A DNA stretch of 64,000 bases from Niveispirillum sp. (GTDB taxonomy: Bacteria; Pseudomonadota; Alphaproteobacteria; Azospirillales; Azospirillaceae), in the NCBI RefSeq assembly GCF_017996735.1, contig NZ_JAGOGJ010000017.1:1-64000 (forward strand), written 5' to 3'. The notes beneath the pieces are model-generated. The model had not been told where the DNA came from and ran no database searches. It worked only from the letters and a program-made list of their open reading frames with translations. This document shows, piece after piece, positions 8,713 through 16,662 of this stretch (within the stretch, counting starts at the first letter, position 1; the number at the start of each line of letters is the position of its first letter). A program made the position numbers and the translations under genes.

Positions 8713-9159
8713 ATGACCCAGCCCAATGCCACCATGCTGAAATTCGGCCATCCGGCCAGCGTCGTGGCGGAGACGGACTTATGGTCGGTCCAGGTGCGGC
8801 CGCAGCAGCCGGCGCTGGGGTCGCTGGTGCTGGTCTGCAGGGAGCCGGCGACGGCCTTCGGGCAACTGTCCCCGGCCGCCTTTGCCGAGCTGCAGACCGT
8901 GGTGGCACGGGTGGAAAAGCTGCTGGCGCGGTTCACCGCCTATCAGAAGATCAATTACCTGATGCTGATGATGGTGGACCCTGACGTGCATTTTCACGTT
9001 ATCCCCCGGTATGAGGGGGCGCGGGATTATGCGGGCATCGGTTTTCCGGATGCCGGCTGGCCCGGTCCGCCGGCATTGGCACAGGCCGTGGCGCTGGATG
9101 CCACGACGCTGGCCGCCCTCACCGCCGACCTGAAGGCCATTTGGGTGGATGTGACGTGA
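8713..9159 (+). CDS. HIT-family protein
   Basis: A 148-residue histidine-triad protein. The active-site strip is DVHFHVIPRY: the two C-terminal His of the HxHxH triad, including the catalytic middle one, are kept, while the first His is Asp. HIT enzymes act on nucleotide phosphoanhydrides or phosphoramidates. ATG start at 8713 preferred; an upstream GTG at 8674 has no support. Its TGA overlaps the GTG of the LptF-like gene, so the two are translationally coupled, an unusual pairing that suggests a role tied to the lipid locus. Confidence 0.8.
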   Translation: MTQPNATMLKFGHPASVVAETDLWSVQVRPQQPALGSLVLVCREPATAFGQLSPAAFAELQTVVARVEKLLARFTAYQKINYLMLMMVDPDVHFHVIPRYEGARDYAGIGFPDAGWPGPPALAQAVALDATTLAALTADLKAIWVDVT

Positions 9160-10406
9160 ACGGTTCCGCGCCGCCGGTCGAACGGCACTATAAGCTGAAT
9201 TCCACGCGGCTGATCGACCGCTATATCATGGTGGAGACGCTGAAGCCGCTCTTCGCGTCGCTGCTGGTCGTGCTGGTGGCGCTGCTGATGGAACGGCTGC
9301 TGCGGCTGTTCGATCTGCTGGCCAACCATGGCGGCCCATTCGACATGGTCATCCGGCTGGTGGCCAATCTGGTGCCGCATTATCTGGGGCTGGCCCTGCC
9401 GGCGGCCTTCTTCATCTCCATGTTCATCATCGTGGCCCGCATGGGCGAGGATAATGAACTGGATGCGCTGCAATCGGCGGGCCTGTCGGTGCCGCGCATC
9501 GCGCGGTCCTTCCTGGTGCTGGGCGTGGCGCTGATGGCCTTTTCCATCATCCTGTTCGGCTATCTTCAGCCCTATGGCCGCTATGGCTACAGCGCCATCT
9601 ACCACATGGTGGTCAATGCCGCCTGGGATGCGACCGTGCCGCAGGCCACCTTTGTCGATGCGGGTGAAGGGGTGACCATTTCCGCCGACTTGGTGGATGT
9701 GACGGGCCGCCGCCTGGAAAAGGTGTTTGTGCAGCAGGACCGCGACGATGGTGAAAAATGGGTGACCACCGCCGTCACCGGCGCCCTGGCCGCCACGCCG
9801 GACCGGCAGCGTGTGCTGCTGACCCTGCATGACGGGGTGCAGGTGCGCATGCTGCCCGATGGACGGCGTCAGGTGATGGAGTTCGGGGAACTGACCCTGG
9901 ACAAGCCGTTCAAGCTGGTGACCGAGCCGTTTCGTGACCGTGGCGGCAGCGAACGTGAACTGACCCTGCATGAGTTGTGGTCGGAACTGCACGATCCGCA
10001 ATCGATCCTGCCGCGAAACAAGGTCGAATCCGAACTGCATGCGCGGCTGGCGCGGTCGCTGTCGCTGCCGCTGCTGCCGCTGCTGGCCGTGCCGATGGGC
10101 ATGGCGGCCAAGCGGGCGCGGCGCGGGCAGGGTATCGCGCTGGCCACCCTGATCCTGATCATCTATCACCACCTGATCCAGTTGGGCGAAAGCCTGGGCG
10201 ATGTCGGGCGATTGCCGCCTGTGATCGGCATCTGGGTGCCGTTCGCCCTGTTCTGCCTGCTCTGTGGCTGGCTGTTCCATCGGGCCGATGTGCGGCCGGG
10301 TGAGAATCCGTTCGCCGCCATGTTCGATGCCATCGACACCGCGACGGGCTTCGTCGGCCGTCTGTTCAAACGCCTGACGAAGAAGGCGGGGGGACGCAGG
10401 CCATGA
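9156..10406 (+). CDS. LptF/YjgP-type permease (first of pair)
   Basis: YjgP/YjgQ-family permease of about 416 residues: N-terminal membrane helices (MVETLKPLFASLLVVLVALL region, then the LALPAAFFISMFII helix), a periplasmic beta-jellyroll-like middle, and C-terminal helices near LARSLSLPLLPLLAVPMG. These proteins drive lipid extraction from the inner membrane with an LptB ATPase. GTG start at 9156 overlaps the HIT stop (GTGA). No lptA, lptB, lptC or lptD is nearby. Lying inside a sphingolipid locus, it may be a paralogue devoted to sphingolipid export rather than the LPS transporter; that is inference. Confidence 0.85.
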   Translation: MNGSAPPVERHYKLNSTRLIDRYIMVETLKPLFASLLVVLVALLMERLLRLFDLLANHGGPFDMVIRLVANLVPHYLGLALPAAFFISMFIIVARMGEDNELDALQSAGLSVPRIARSFLVLGVALMAFSIILFGYLQPYGRYGYSAIYHMVVNAAWDATVPQATFVDAGEGVTISADLVDVTGRRLEKVFVQQDRDDGEKWVTTAVTGALAATPDRQRVLLTLHDGVQVRMLPDGRRQVMEFGELTLDKPFKLVTEPFRDRGGSERELTLHELWSELHDPQSILPRNKVESELHARLARSLSLPLLPLLAVPMGMAAKRARRGQGIALATLILIIYHHLIQLGESLGDVGRLPPVIGIWVPFALFCLLCGWLFHRADVRPGENPFAAMFDAIDTATGFVGRLFKRLTKKAGGRRP

Positions 10407-11482
10407 ATCGCAGCACCATCACCCGTTACCTGACCCGCACCTTCCTGGTCCGCGTCCTGTCGGTGCTGATCGCACTGTCCTCGCTGTTGCAGCTTTTGGA
10501 CCTGCTGGACGCCGCCTCCACCGTGCTGGAGCGGGGGCTGGGCGGCGGCGGTCTGGTCTATTACACGCTGATCCGCTTGCCCATGGTGGTGGAACGGGTC
10601 GTGCCGCTGGCCGTGCTGATCGGGTCGCTCTCCACGCTCTGGACCTTCGCGTCAACCAACGAGATCGTGGCGATGCGGTCGGTGGGCATGACCCCGTACC
10701 AGATTATGGGAGCCCTGCTGCCGGCGGCGCTGGTGGTGGCCATCGGCCATTTCATCCTGGCCGATCAGGTGGCGCCCCGCGCCGAACGCAGCTTCGTCAC
10801 CTGGTGGGCCGCAACGGAACTGCCGTCGGAGGCGAAGGACGATGACCCGGTGAAACCGGTCTGGTTCCGCCTGGGCGACGATGTCGTGCGCATCGCCACC
10901 ATTTCCGACGATGGCCGCACCATCGAGGGGCTGGAAATGATCAGCCGCGACAGGCAGGGCAAGGCCACCGGCCTGATGTCGGCGGCACGCGGTGAACGCC
11001 GGCCCGATGGCTGGCACCTGACCGATGTCGTGCGCACACGTATCGGCGATCCGGTCCGCGTGACGCAGGAGGCCAGCACCCTGTGGGACGTGGACCTGTC
11101 GCCCAACAATATGGTCGACCTGCGCAAGCCGACGGAGAATATCTCCTTCCACCGGTTGCTGCGCATCGTACGCGGAAGCTGGGCCGGCGGCGAAAGCCCG
11201 TCCTTCTATGCCACGCGTCTGCATTCCACCTATGCAGCACCCCTGGCCTCGCTGGTCATGCTGCTGCTGGCGGCCCCGGTTGCGCATGGCATGCGCCGGC
11301 GCGGGGGCGCCATGGGCAGTCTGGCGCTGGGCACCGTGATCGGCCTGGTCTTCCTGCTGTCGTCGGGCATCCTCAGTTCCATGGGGCAGGCGGGCGCCTT
11401 GCCGGCCGTGGTTGCCGTCTGGGCCCCCCTGATCTTCTTCGCCGCCATCGGCGGGGCCATCATGGTTTATGTGGAAGGATAG
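10403..11482 (+). CDS. LptG/YjgQ-type permease (second of pair)
   Basis: Second YjgP/YjgQ-family permease, 359 residues, ATG overlapping the stop of its partner (ATGA). N-terminal helix FLVRVLSVLIALSSLLQLLD, the LPMVVERVVPLAVLIGSL helix, a periplasmic beta-rich domain and C-terminal helices starting near TRLHSTYAAPLASLVMLLL. LptF and LptG work as a heterodimer, so the pair should form one transporter. A 117-bp gap follows before the hydroxylase gene. As with its partner, export of the locus product is plausible but unproven; it could be the sole LPS LptFG of the genome. Confidence 0.85.
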   Translation: MNRSTITRYLTRTFLVRVLSVLIALSSLLQLLDLLDAASTVLERGLGGGGLVYYTLIRLPMVVERVVPLAVLIGSLSTLWTFASTNEIVAMRSVGMTPYQIMGALLPAALVVAIGHFILADQVAPRAERSFVTWWAATELPSEAKDDDPVKPVWFRLGDDVVRIATISDDGRTIEGLEMISRDRQGKATGLMSAARGERRPDGWHLTDVVRTRIGDPVRVTQEASTLWDVDLSPNNMVDLRKPTENISFHRLLRIVRGSWAGGESPSFYATRLHSTYAAPLASLVMLLLAAPVAHGMRRRGGAMGSLALGTVIGLVFLLSSGILSSMGQAGALPAVVAVWAPLIFFAAIGGAIMVYVEG

Positions 11483-11599
11483 GCGCCACGGTGTCGCAAC
11501 GCCGCATCGCTCTTGAAGCCGGTCCCGGCGGGGCCTAATTTGACCGCTTGGTGATAACGGCCCTCCGGCCGTGCGGATGATTTCGGAAAGGGTAGGGGC

Positions 11600-12382
11600 A
11601 TGTGGGGCGATGCCTGGAGCGGCCGCAGCTATGACCTCGGCAAGATGAACCTGCGGGAACTGGCCTTCGCCTATTCCACATATCCGGCGATCCAGGCCTA
11701 TGCGGCTTTGGCGCTGGTATCGGCGATCCTGGCGGTGATCTGGACGGAGAATTGGGGCCTGATGGCGCTGACCGTGCTGGTCGCCACGCTGATCTATCCG
11801 ATGGCCTGGTACCTGATCCACCGCTACATCCTGCATGGCCGCTGGCTGTACCGCATGAAATGGTCGGCCGGTTTATGGAAACGCATCCATTTCGACCATC
11901 ACCAGGACCCGCACAAGCTGGAAGTGCTGTTCGGCAGCCTGGCCAACACTCTGCCCACCATCGCGCTGGTGACGGTGCCGGTCGGGTACCTGATCGATGG
12001 CAAGGCGGCGGCGGCCACGGCCCTGGCCACCGGTCTGGTCACCACCTGCATCTATGAATTCTTCCACTGCATCCAGCATCTGAACTACAAGCCGACCTGG
12101 AACTGGGTGGCGCGGATCAAGCAGTTGCACCTCTACCATCACTTCCATAATGAGGATGGGAACTACGGCATCATCTCCTATGGTCCCGACATGCTGCTGG
12201 GCACCTTCTACCGCGAGGCGAAGCAGAAGCCGCGCAGCCCGACCGTGTTCAACCTGGGTTATGATGTGGAAGAGGCGAAGCGTTATCCCTGGGTGATGGA
12301 TCTGACGGGGGCGCCGCCGCGCGACCGGCCGCCGCGCCCGCCGGCATCGGGCAGCAGCGACGGCGTGAAGGCTGCATCTTGA
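11600..12382 (+). CDS. Fatty acid hydroxylase / sterol desaturase superfamily protein
   Basis: Integral membrane di-iron oxygenase of 260 residues. Histidine boxes are HRYILH (74-79), HFDHH (97-101), EFFHCIQH (His156/His160) and HLYHHFH (177-183), between hydrophobic helices. This family hydroxylates long alkyl chains, including sphingoid C4 and N-acyl C2 positions in eukaryotes. The TTG start of the next gene (candidate ceramide synthase) overlaps its stop, so it is likely to hydroxylate the ceramide or its acyl chain. AAAGGG lies upstream of the ATG. Confidence 0.85.
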   Translation: MWGDAWSGRSYDLGKMNLRELAFAYSTYPAIQAYAALALVSAILAVIWTENWGLMALTVLVATLIYPMAWYLIHRYILHGRWLYRMKWSAGLWKRIHFDHHQDPHKLEVLFGSLANTLPTIALVTVPVGYLIDGKAAAATALATGLVTTCIYEFFHCIQHLNYKPTWNWVARIKQLHLYHHFHNEDGNYGIISYGPDMLLGTFYREAKQKPRSPTVFNLGYDVEEAKRYPWVMDLTGAPPRDRPPRPPASGSSDGVKAAS

Positions 12383-13533
12383 CCGCGGTCAAGGGCGGGG
12401 ACGCCGGCATCCGCATCGAGCAGGTGGAACCCGGTTCCAAGGGCGTTGACCGGTTCATCGCCCTGCCATACCGCCTGCATGAAGGTGACCCGAACTGGGT
12501 CCCGCCGCTTTATATGGAGCGGCAGGAGACGCTGTCGCCCAAGCTGAACCCCTATTTCCAGCATGCCGAGGTGATGTATTTCCTGGCCCTGCGTGGGGAC
12601 CGGGTGGTTGGCCGCATCTCTGCCCAGATCGATCGGGCCGGGCTGGAAATCCGCAAGGATGCCACCGGCCATTTCGGCCTGCTGGCGGCGGAGGATGACC
12701 AGGCGGTGGTGGATGCGCTGTTCGCGGCGGCCGCCGACTGGCTGCGCGCGCGCGGCATGGTCCGCATGGTCGGCCCCTTCAACCTGTCGATCAACGAGGA
12801 GACGGGGCTGCTGGTCGATGGCTGGGACCGCCCGCCCATGCTGCTGATGGGCCATGACCGGGCCTATCTGGGGGCACGGATCGAGGGGGCGGGGCTGGTC
12901 AAGGCCAAGGATGTCTACGCCTATCTGTACGACATCGAAAAGGCCCTGCCCAAGTCCGTGCGGCAGATGATCGAACGGCCGCTGCCGTCGGGCCTGCGGT
13001 TGCGCATGCTGGACATGAAGCGGTACGAGCAGGATCTGGCCAACATCACCTCCATCTTCAACAATGCCTGGGCCGGCAACTGGGGTTTTGTGCCGCTGTC
13101 GGAGGCCGAAACCAAGCAGATGGCCAAGTCGCTGAAGTTGCTGATCAATCCGAAACTGGCCTGGATTGCCGAGTTGGATGGCAAGCCTGTGGCCTTCGGC
13201 GTCTGTCTGCCCAACCTGAACGAGGCCATCGCCGATCTGGGTGGCAAGCTGTTTCCCTTCGGCATCGTCAAGCTGCTGTGGCGGTTGAAGGTGCGCGGCG
13301 TGAAGACGGCGCGCGTGCCCCTGATGGGCGTGCGGCGCGATGTCGGCGGCTGGCTGCAGGCGGTGCTGCCCTTCCTGATCATCGAGTCGATGCGGCGGGA
13401 GGCGAAGCAACTGGGCTATGATTGGATCGAACTGTCCTGGATCCTGGAAGATAACATGCCCATGCGCCGCATCATCGAAGCGGTCGGCACCTCCCGCTAT
13501 AAAACCTATCGCCTGTACGAGAAGCCGCTGTGA
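12379..13533 (+). CDS. GNAT-fold N-acyltransferase, candidate bacterial ceramide synthase (bCerS)
   Basis: Protein of 384 residues beginning with a TTG that overlaps the hydroxylase stop. It has the layout of the long GNAT-superfamily proteins found in alphaproteobacterial sphingolipid loci: an N-terminal stretch with LPYRLHEGDPNWVPP, a first acyltransferase-like half, then a C-terminal half with LMGVRRDVGGWLQAVL and a final GYDWIELSWILEDNMPMRR. In Caulobacter such a protein is the ceramide synthase that N-acylates the Spt product. The same role is inferred here from resemblance and from its place beside spt, SDR and kinase genes. Confidence 0.78.
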   Translation: MTAVKGGDAGIRIEQVEPGSKGVDRFIALPYRLHEGDPNWVPPLYMERQETLSPKLNPYFQHAEVMYFLALRGDRVVGRISAQIDRAGLEIRKDATGHFGLLAAEDDQAVVDALFAAAADWLRARGMVRMVGPFNLSINEETGLLVDGWDRPPMLLMGHDRAYLGARIEGAGLVKAKDVYAYLYDIEKALPKSVRQMIERPLPSGLRLRMLDMKRYEQDLANITSIFNNAWAGNWGFVPLSEAETKQMAKSLKLLINPKLAWIAELDGKPVAFGVCLPNLNEAIADLGGKLFPFGIVKLLWRLKVRGVKTARVPLMGVRRDVGGWLQAVLPFLIIESMRREAKQLGYDWIELSWILEDNMPMRRIIEAVGTSRYKTYRLYEKPL

Positions 13534-14303
13534 CCGGGATGGCGACGTTGGTCCTGGCCGGCTCACGCGGACCGGACGATCCGGTGGCGCGGTTGAAGGG
13601 GGTCAGCCATAAGGCCATGGCCCCCATCGCCGGTGTGCCCATGCTGGTCCGGGTCGTGCGTGCCCTGACGGCCGCACCCAGCGTCGGCACCATCCATATC
13701 GCCATCGAACGGCCGGAGCTGGTGGAACAGCATCCCGAACTGGGCCTGCTGCTGGCCGGCGGGCGGCTTGCCCTGCTGCCGGCGGAGGGCAGCCCCAGCC
13801 GCACCGTGTCGGCGGCGCTGGAGACGCTGGGCACGCCGATGTTTGTGACGACGGCCGACCATGCGCTGCTGCGCCCCGAATGGGTGGAGCATTTCCTGGC
13901 CCATCTGCCCCGCGACGCCGATGTCTGCGTCGCGCTGGCCCGCGACAATGTGGTTCAGTCGGCGGTGCCGGACACCAAGCGCACCTGGCTGCGCTTTGCC
14001 GACGGGGCCTTTTCCGGCTGCAACATGTTCGCCTTCCGCACCCCGGCATCGCTGGCGGTGGCACAGACCTGGCGGCAGGTGGAGGCGCAGCGCAAGCATC
14101 CGCTGCGCATGATCCGCCTGCTTGGCCCCGTTTCCATCCTGCGCTTCCTTCTGGGTCGCCTGACCGTGACGGCGGCCCTGGCGCGGCTGGGCCGGATCAC
14201 CGGGGCCAGGGCCGCGATGGTGGAAATGCCGTTCGGGTTGGCGGCTGTCGATGTCGATAAGGCGGCCGACATTGAACTGGCCGAGCGCCTGCTGTCGGCG
14301 TGA
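13530..14303 (+). CDS. MobA-like NTP transferase (candidate CpgD-type cytidylyltransferase)
   Basis: Nucleotidyltransferase of 257 residues, GTG start overlapping the previous stop (GTGA). N-terminal LVLAGSRG loop followed by SHKAMAPIAGVPML with Lys28 matches MobA/IspD-type sugar or alcohol phosphate nucleotidyltransferases; TTADHALL is the likely metal-binding strand. Such an enzyme would make a CDP- or other NDP-activated alcohol. In Caulobacter a phosphoglycerate cytidylyltransferase (CpgD) serves ceramide head-group synthesis, so this gene could supply the CDP donor for the CDP-alcohol phosphotransferase at 6441-7601. The activated alcohol is not determined by the sequence. Confidence 0.75.
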   Translation: MTGMATLVLAGSRGPDDPVARLKGVSHKAMAPIAGVPMLVRVVRALTAAPSVGTIHIAIERPELVEQHPELGLLLAGGRLALLPAEGSPSRTVSAALETLGTPMFVTTADHALLRPEWVEHFLAHLPRDADVCVALARDNVVQSAVPDTKRTWLRFADGAFSGCNMFAFRTPASLAVAQTWRQVEAQRKHPLRMIRLLGPVSILRFLLGRLTVTAALARLGRITGARAAMVEMPFGLAAVDVDKAADIELAERLLSA

Positions 14304-14345
14304 GGATGGATGGGCGTGCCCGAGAGGACGTCGTGACCGGTGGGA

Positions 14346-15767
14346 TCACACCCATGCGGCGCTGGTGGCGACGGGATTGCTGATCAGACCCTCCAGCACG
14401 GACAGGCCCTTTTCAAGCTGACTGGCATGATCGACGCCCATCAGGCAGATGCGGACGGCATTGGGGGCTTCGCCCTTGCCGACACTGAATCCGTCGGCGG
14501 AGGTCACCTTCACCCCGCGTTCCAGCGCGCCGCGCACCAGATCGTCCCGCCGCACCGTCTCCGGCAGCGGCAGCCACAGATGGGTGACGTCGGCGTCTGA
14601 GCCGGACAGGTCCAGGCCCGACAGGCAGGCGCGGGCCAGCGTCTGGCGTTCCGCCACAAGCGCGCGGCGGCGCTGGGCGATCCGCCCCGCCTCGCCACTG
14701 TCGATCAGTTCGGCCGCCACCACCGTTCCCATATGGGCGGGCGCCAGGACGGTGGCGCGCAGGATGGTGGCCAGACGGTCGAACAGGGGGCGCGGGCCGA
14801 CCACATAGCCGGTGCGCAGGCCCGGGAACAGCGACTTTGACAGGCTGCTGACATAGAGCGTGACGTCGGGACCCAGGCTGTAGAGCGTCGGCGGGGCCGG
14901 CTGCTTCAGGAAACCATAGACATCATCTTCGATGATCATCAGGCCGATGCGCCGGGCAATATCGACCAGCGCCCGGCGCCGGTCGGTCGACAGGGTCGCC
15001 GTGGTCGGGTTCTGCAAGGTCGGCATGCAATAGAGCGCATGCGCCCCATGGGCGCGGGCCGCCTGTTCCACCGCCTCGGGCAACAGCCCCTCGGCATCCA
15101 TGGCCACCGGCACCAGCCGCAGACCCAGATGCAGCGCCACGGCCCGCAAACCCGTATAGGTCAGTTGTTCCACCAGAAGCGTGTCGCCTGGCCGCGTCAC
15201 GGCCGACAGCGCCGTCAGCATCGCCCCCTGGCCGCCGACGGCCAGCAGCACCTGTTCCGGCGCCACATGCATGTTGGCGCTGTCGGCCAGCCAGTCGGCA
15301 ATGGCGGCGCGCAGGCGCGGATGGCCCAGCGGCGTCTGATAGGACATCAGCGCCACCAGATCCGGCCGTTGCGCCACGGCCTGGGTCGCGGCCGTCAGGG
15401 CCTGCGCGTCCGGCCACAGCGCCGTGGCGTTCACCGACAGGTCGATCAGCCCGAGATTGACCTCCATCAGGCTGCCGCCGCCTTCGGCCACGGGTTCGAC
15501 CAGCCGGCGCGGATCACGCACGAAGGTGCCACGCCCGACCTCGCCGCCGATCAGCCCCTGGCGCTCCGCTTCCTGATAGGCGCGGGTGATGGTGCCGACG
15601 GTGACCTTCAGGTCCCAGGCCAGGTCGCGGTGGGTGGGCAGGCGGGCGCCCGGCGGCAGGGTGCCGTTGGCGATATCTTCCGCCAGCGCCGCCGCGATGG
15701 CGCGGTAGAGCGGCCCCTGACGATGGGCGATGGAGGGTTGCCAGCGGACGGTGGCGGGCTGGTTCAT
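14346..15767 (-). CDS. MocR/PdxR-type GntR regulator with aminotransferase domain
   Basis: Regulator of 473 residues. Residues about 10-75 form a winged helix of the GntR family (RLPTHRDLAWDLKVTVGTI, then GGEVGRGTFVRDP). The rest is a fold-I aminotransferase domain with the PLP Lys in YVSSLSKSLFPGLRTG. MocR proteins sense PLP-linked amino compounds. Start at 15767 (MNQPATVRW) chosen because it gives the normal N-terminus just before the wHTH; the frame is open further upstream. Divergent from the LysE-PhzF-LysE cluster, which it probably controls. Confidence 0.88.
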   Translation of the reverse strand: MNQPATVRWQPSIAHRQGPLYRAIAAALAEDIANGTLPPGARLPTHRDLAWDLKVTVGTITRAYQEAERQGLIGGEVGRGTFVRDPRRLVEPVAEGGGSLMEVNLGLIDLSVNATALWPDAQALTAATQAVAQRPDLVALMSYQTPLGHPRLRAAIADWLADSANMHVAPEQVLLAVGGQGAMLTALSAVTRPGDTLLVEQLTYTGLRAVALHLGLRLVPVAMDAEGLLPEAVEQAARAHGAHALYCMPTLQNPTTATLSTDRRRALVDIARRIGLMIIEDDVYGFLKQPAPPTLYSLGPDVTLYVSSLSKSLFPGLRTGYVVGPRPLFDRLATILRATVLAPAHMGTVVAAELIDSGEAGRIAQRRRALVAERQTLARACLSGLDLSGSDADVTHLWLPLPETVRRDDLVRGALERGVKVTSADGFSVGKGEAPNAVRICLMGVDHASQLEKGLSVLEGLISNPVATSAAWV

Positions 15768-15903
15768 GCTGCGTATCCCTGCATGGCGAAATTGTCCCCC
15801 TTTGTCGCATGGGTGCCAGGAACAATCCGCGCATTGACGCCTGATTGTCCCCACAATATCCAGGATGAGGGTTTGCTTCAACCCGACAAAAACACAGCGC
15901 AGA

Positions 15904-15948
15904 GTGACAATATCCGCAGATTGATGGTGACAATATGGATTGTCACCC
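15904..15948. promoter_or_regulatory. Putative MocR operator: palindrome plus direct repeat
   Basis: GGTGACAAT (15926-15934), four bases, then ATTGTCACC (15939-15947) make a perfect 9-bp inverted repeat. TGACAATAT also occurs at 15905 and again at 15928, a 23-bp direct repeat. Further ATTGTC half-sites lie at 15791 and 15844. MocR regulators commonly bind paired direct repeats, and this sits between mocR and the first lysE gene. Confidence 0.65.
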
Positions 15949-15966
15949 ATACATGGAGGGTGCGTG

Positions 15967-16569
15967 ATGGATGGCAGCCTGACGGGAACCCTGCTGGCGC
16001 TTGCCGCCTATTGCGTTGCGACCTCCGTGACGCCGGGTCCCAACAACATGATCCTGGCGGCCAGCGGCGCGACCTTCGGCGTCCGCCGCACCGTCCCCAA
16101 CATTCTGGGCATTCTGGTGGGGTTCGGGTCCCTGTTGATGTTGGCCGGGATCGGGGGCGAGGCCTTGATGCGCGCCGTTCCTTTGCTTGAAAAGCTGCTG
16201 AAATTTGCCGGCGTGGCCTACATGCTCTACCTGTCCTGGAAGATCGGCACCGCCGGCCGGCCAGAGGCGGGGTCGCGCGCCCAGCCCCTGACCTTCCTTC
16301 AGGCCGCCGCCTTCCAGTTCATCAATCCCAAGGGCTTGGCCATGGCCCTGTCGGTCCATGCCATCTATCGCATGCCGGAACTGGGCGAATGGGGCAGCAT
16401 CCTGACTGTCACCGGCATGTTCCTGGTTGTGGGCATGCCCTGGACAATGGTCTGGGTGCTGTTCGGGCAGGCCATGGGCCGCTGGCTGCGCGATGACCGA
16501 CGTCTGCGCCTGTTCAATGGCGCCCTGGGACTGGCCACGGCGGCCAGCGCGCTGTTGTTGCTGCTCTAA
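15967..16569 (+). CDS. LysE/RhtB family amino-acid exporter (copy 1)
   Basis: Membrane exporter of 200 residues with the LysE-family signature TSVTPGPNNMILAASG near the N-terminus (residues about 19-34) and about six hydrophobic segments. ATG at 15967 has GGAGGG at 15954. First gene of a cluster divergent from the MocR regulator and followed by phzF and a second lysE. It probably exports an amino acid or related amine; the substrate cannot be read from the sequence. Confidence 0.88.
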   Translation: MDGSLTGTLLALAAYCVATSVTPGPNNMILAASGATFGVRRTVPNILGILVGFGSLLMLAGIGGEALMRAVPLLEKLLKFAGVAYMLYLSWKIGTAGRPEAGSRAQPLTFLQAAAFQFINPKGLAMALSVHAIYRMPELGEWGSILTVTGMFLVVGMPWTMVWVLFGQAMGRWLRDDRRLRLFNGALGLATAASALLLLL

Positions 16570-16608
16570 CGAAACTTGTTTTAGATACAATTTTCAGATT
16601 GAACCCAA

Positions 16609-16636
16609 ATTGTCTTGATTGTAGCTGGTGATTGTC
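16609..16636. promoter_or_regulatory. Second pair of ATTGTC half-sites upstream of phzF
   Basis: ATTGTC at 16609-16614 and again at 16631-16636, 22 bp apart, in the 93-bp gap before the phzF-like gene. They match the half-site of the operator upstream of lysE and suggest a second regulator binding site. Short motifs, so chance remains possible. Confidence 0.35.
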
Positions 16637-16662
16637 TCGCTTCGCCCCGGTCAGGAGAGTTG

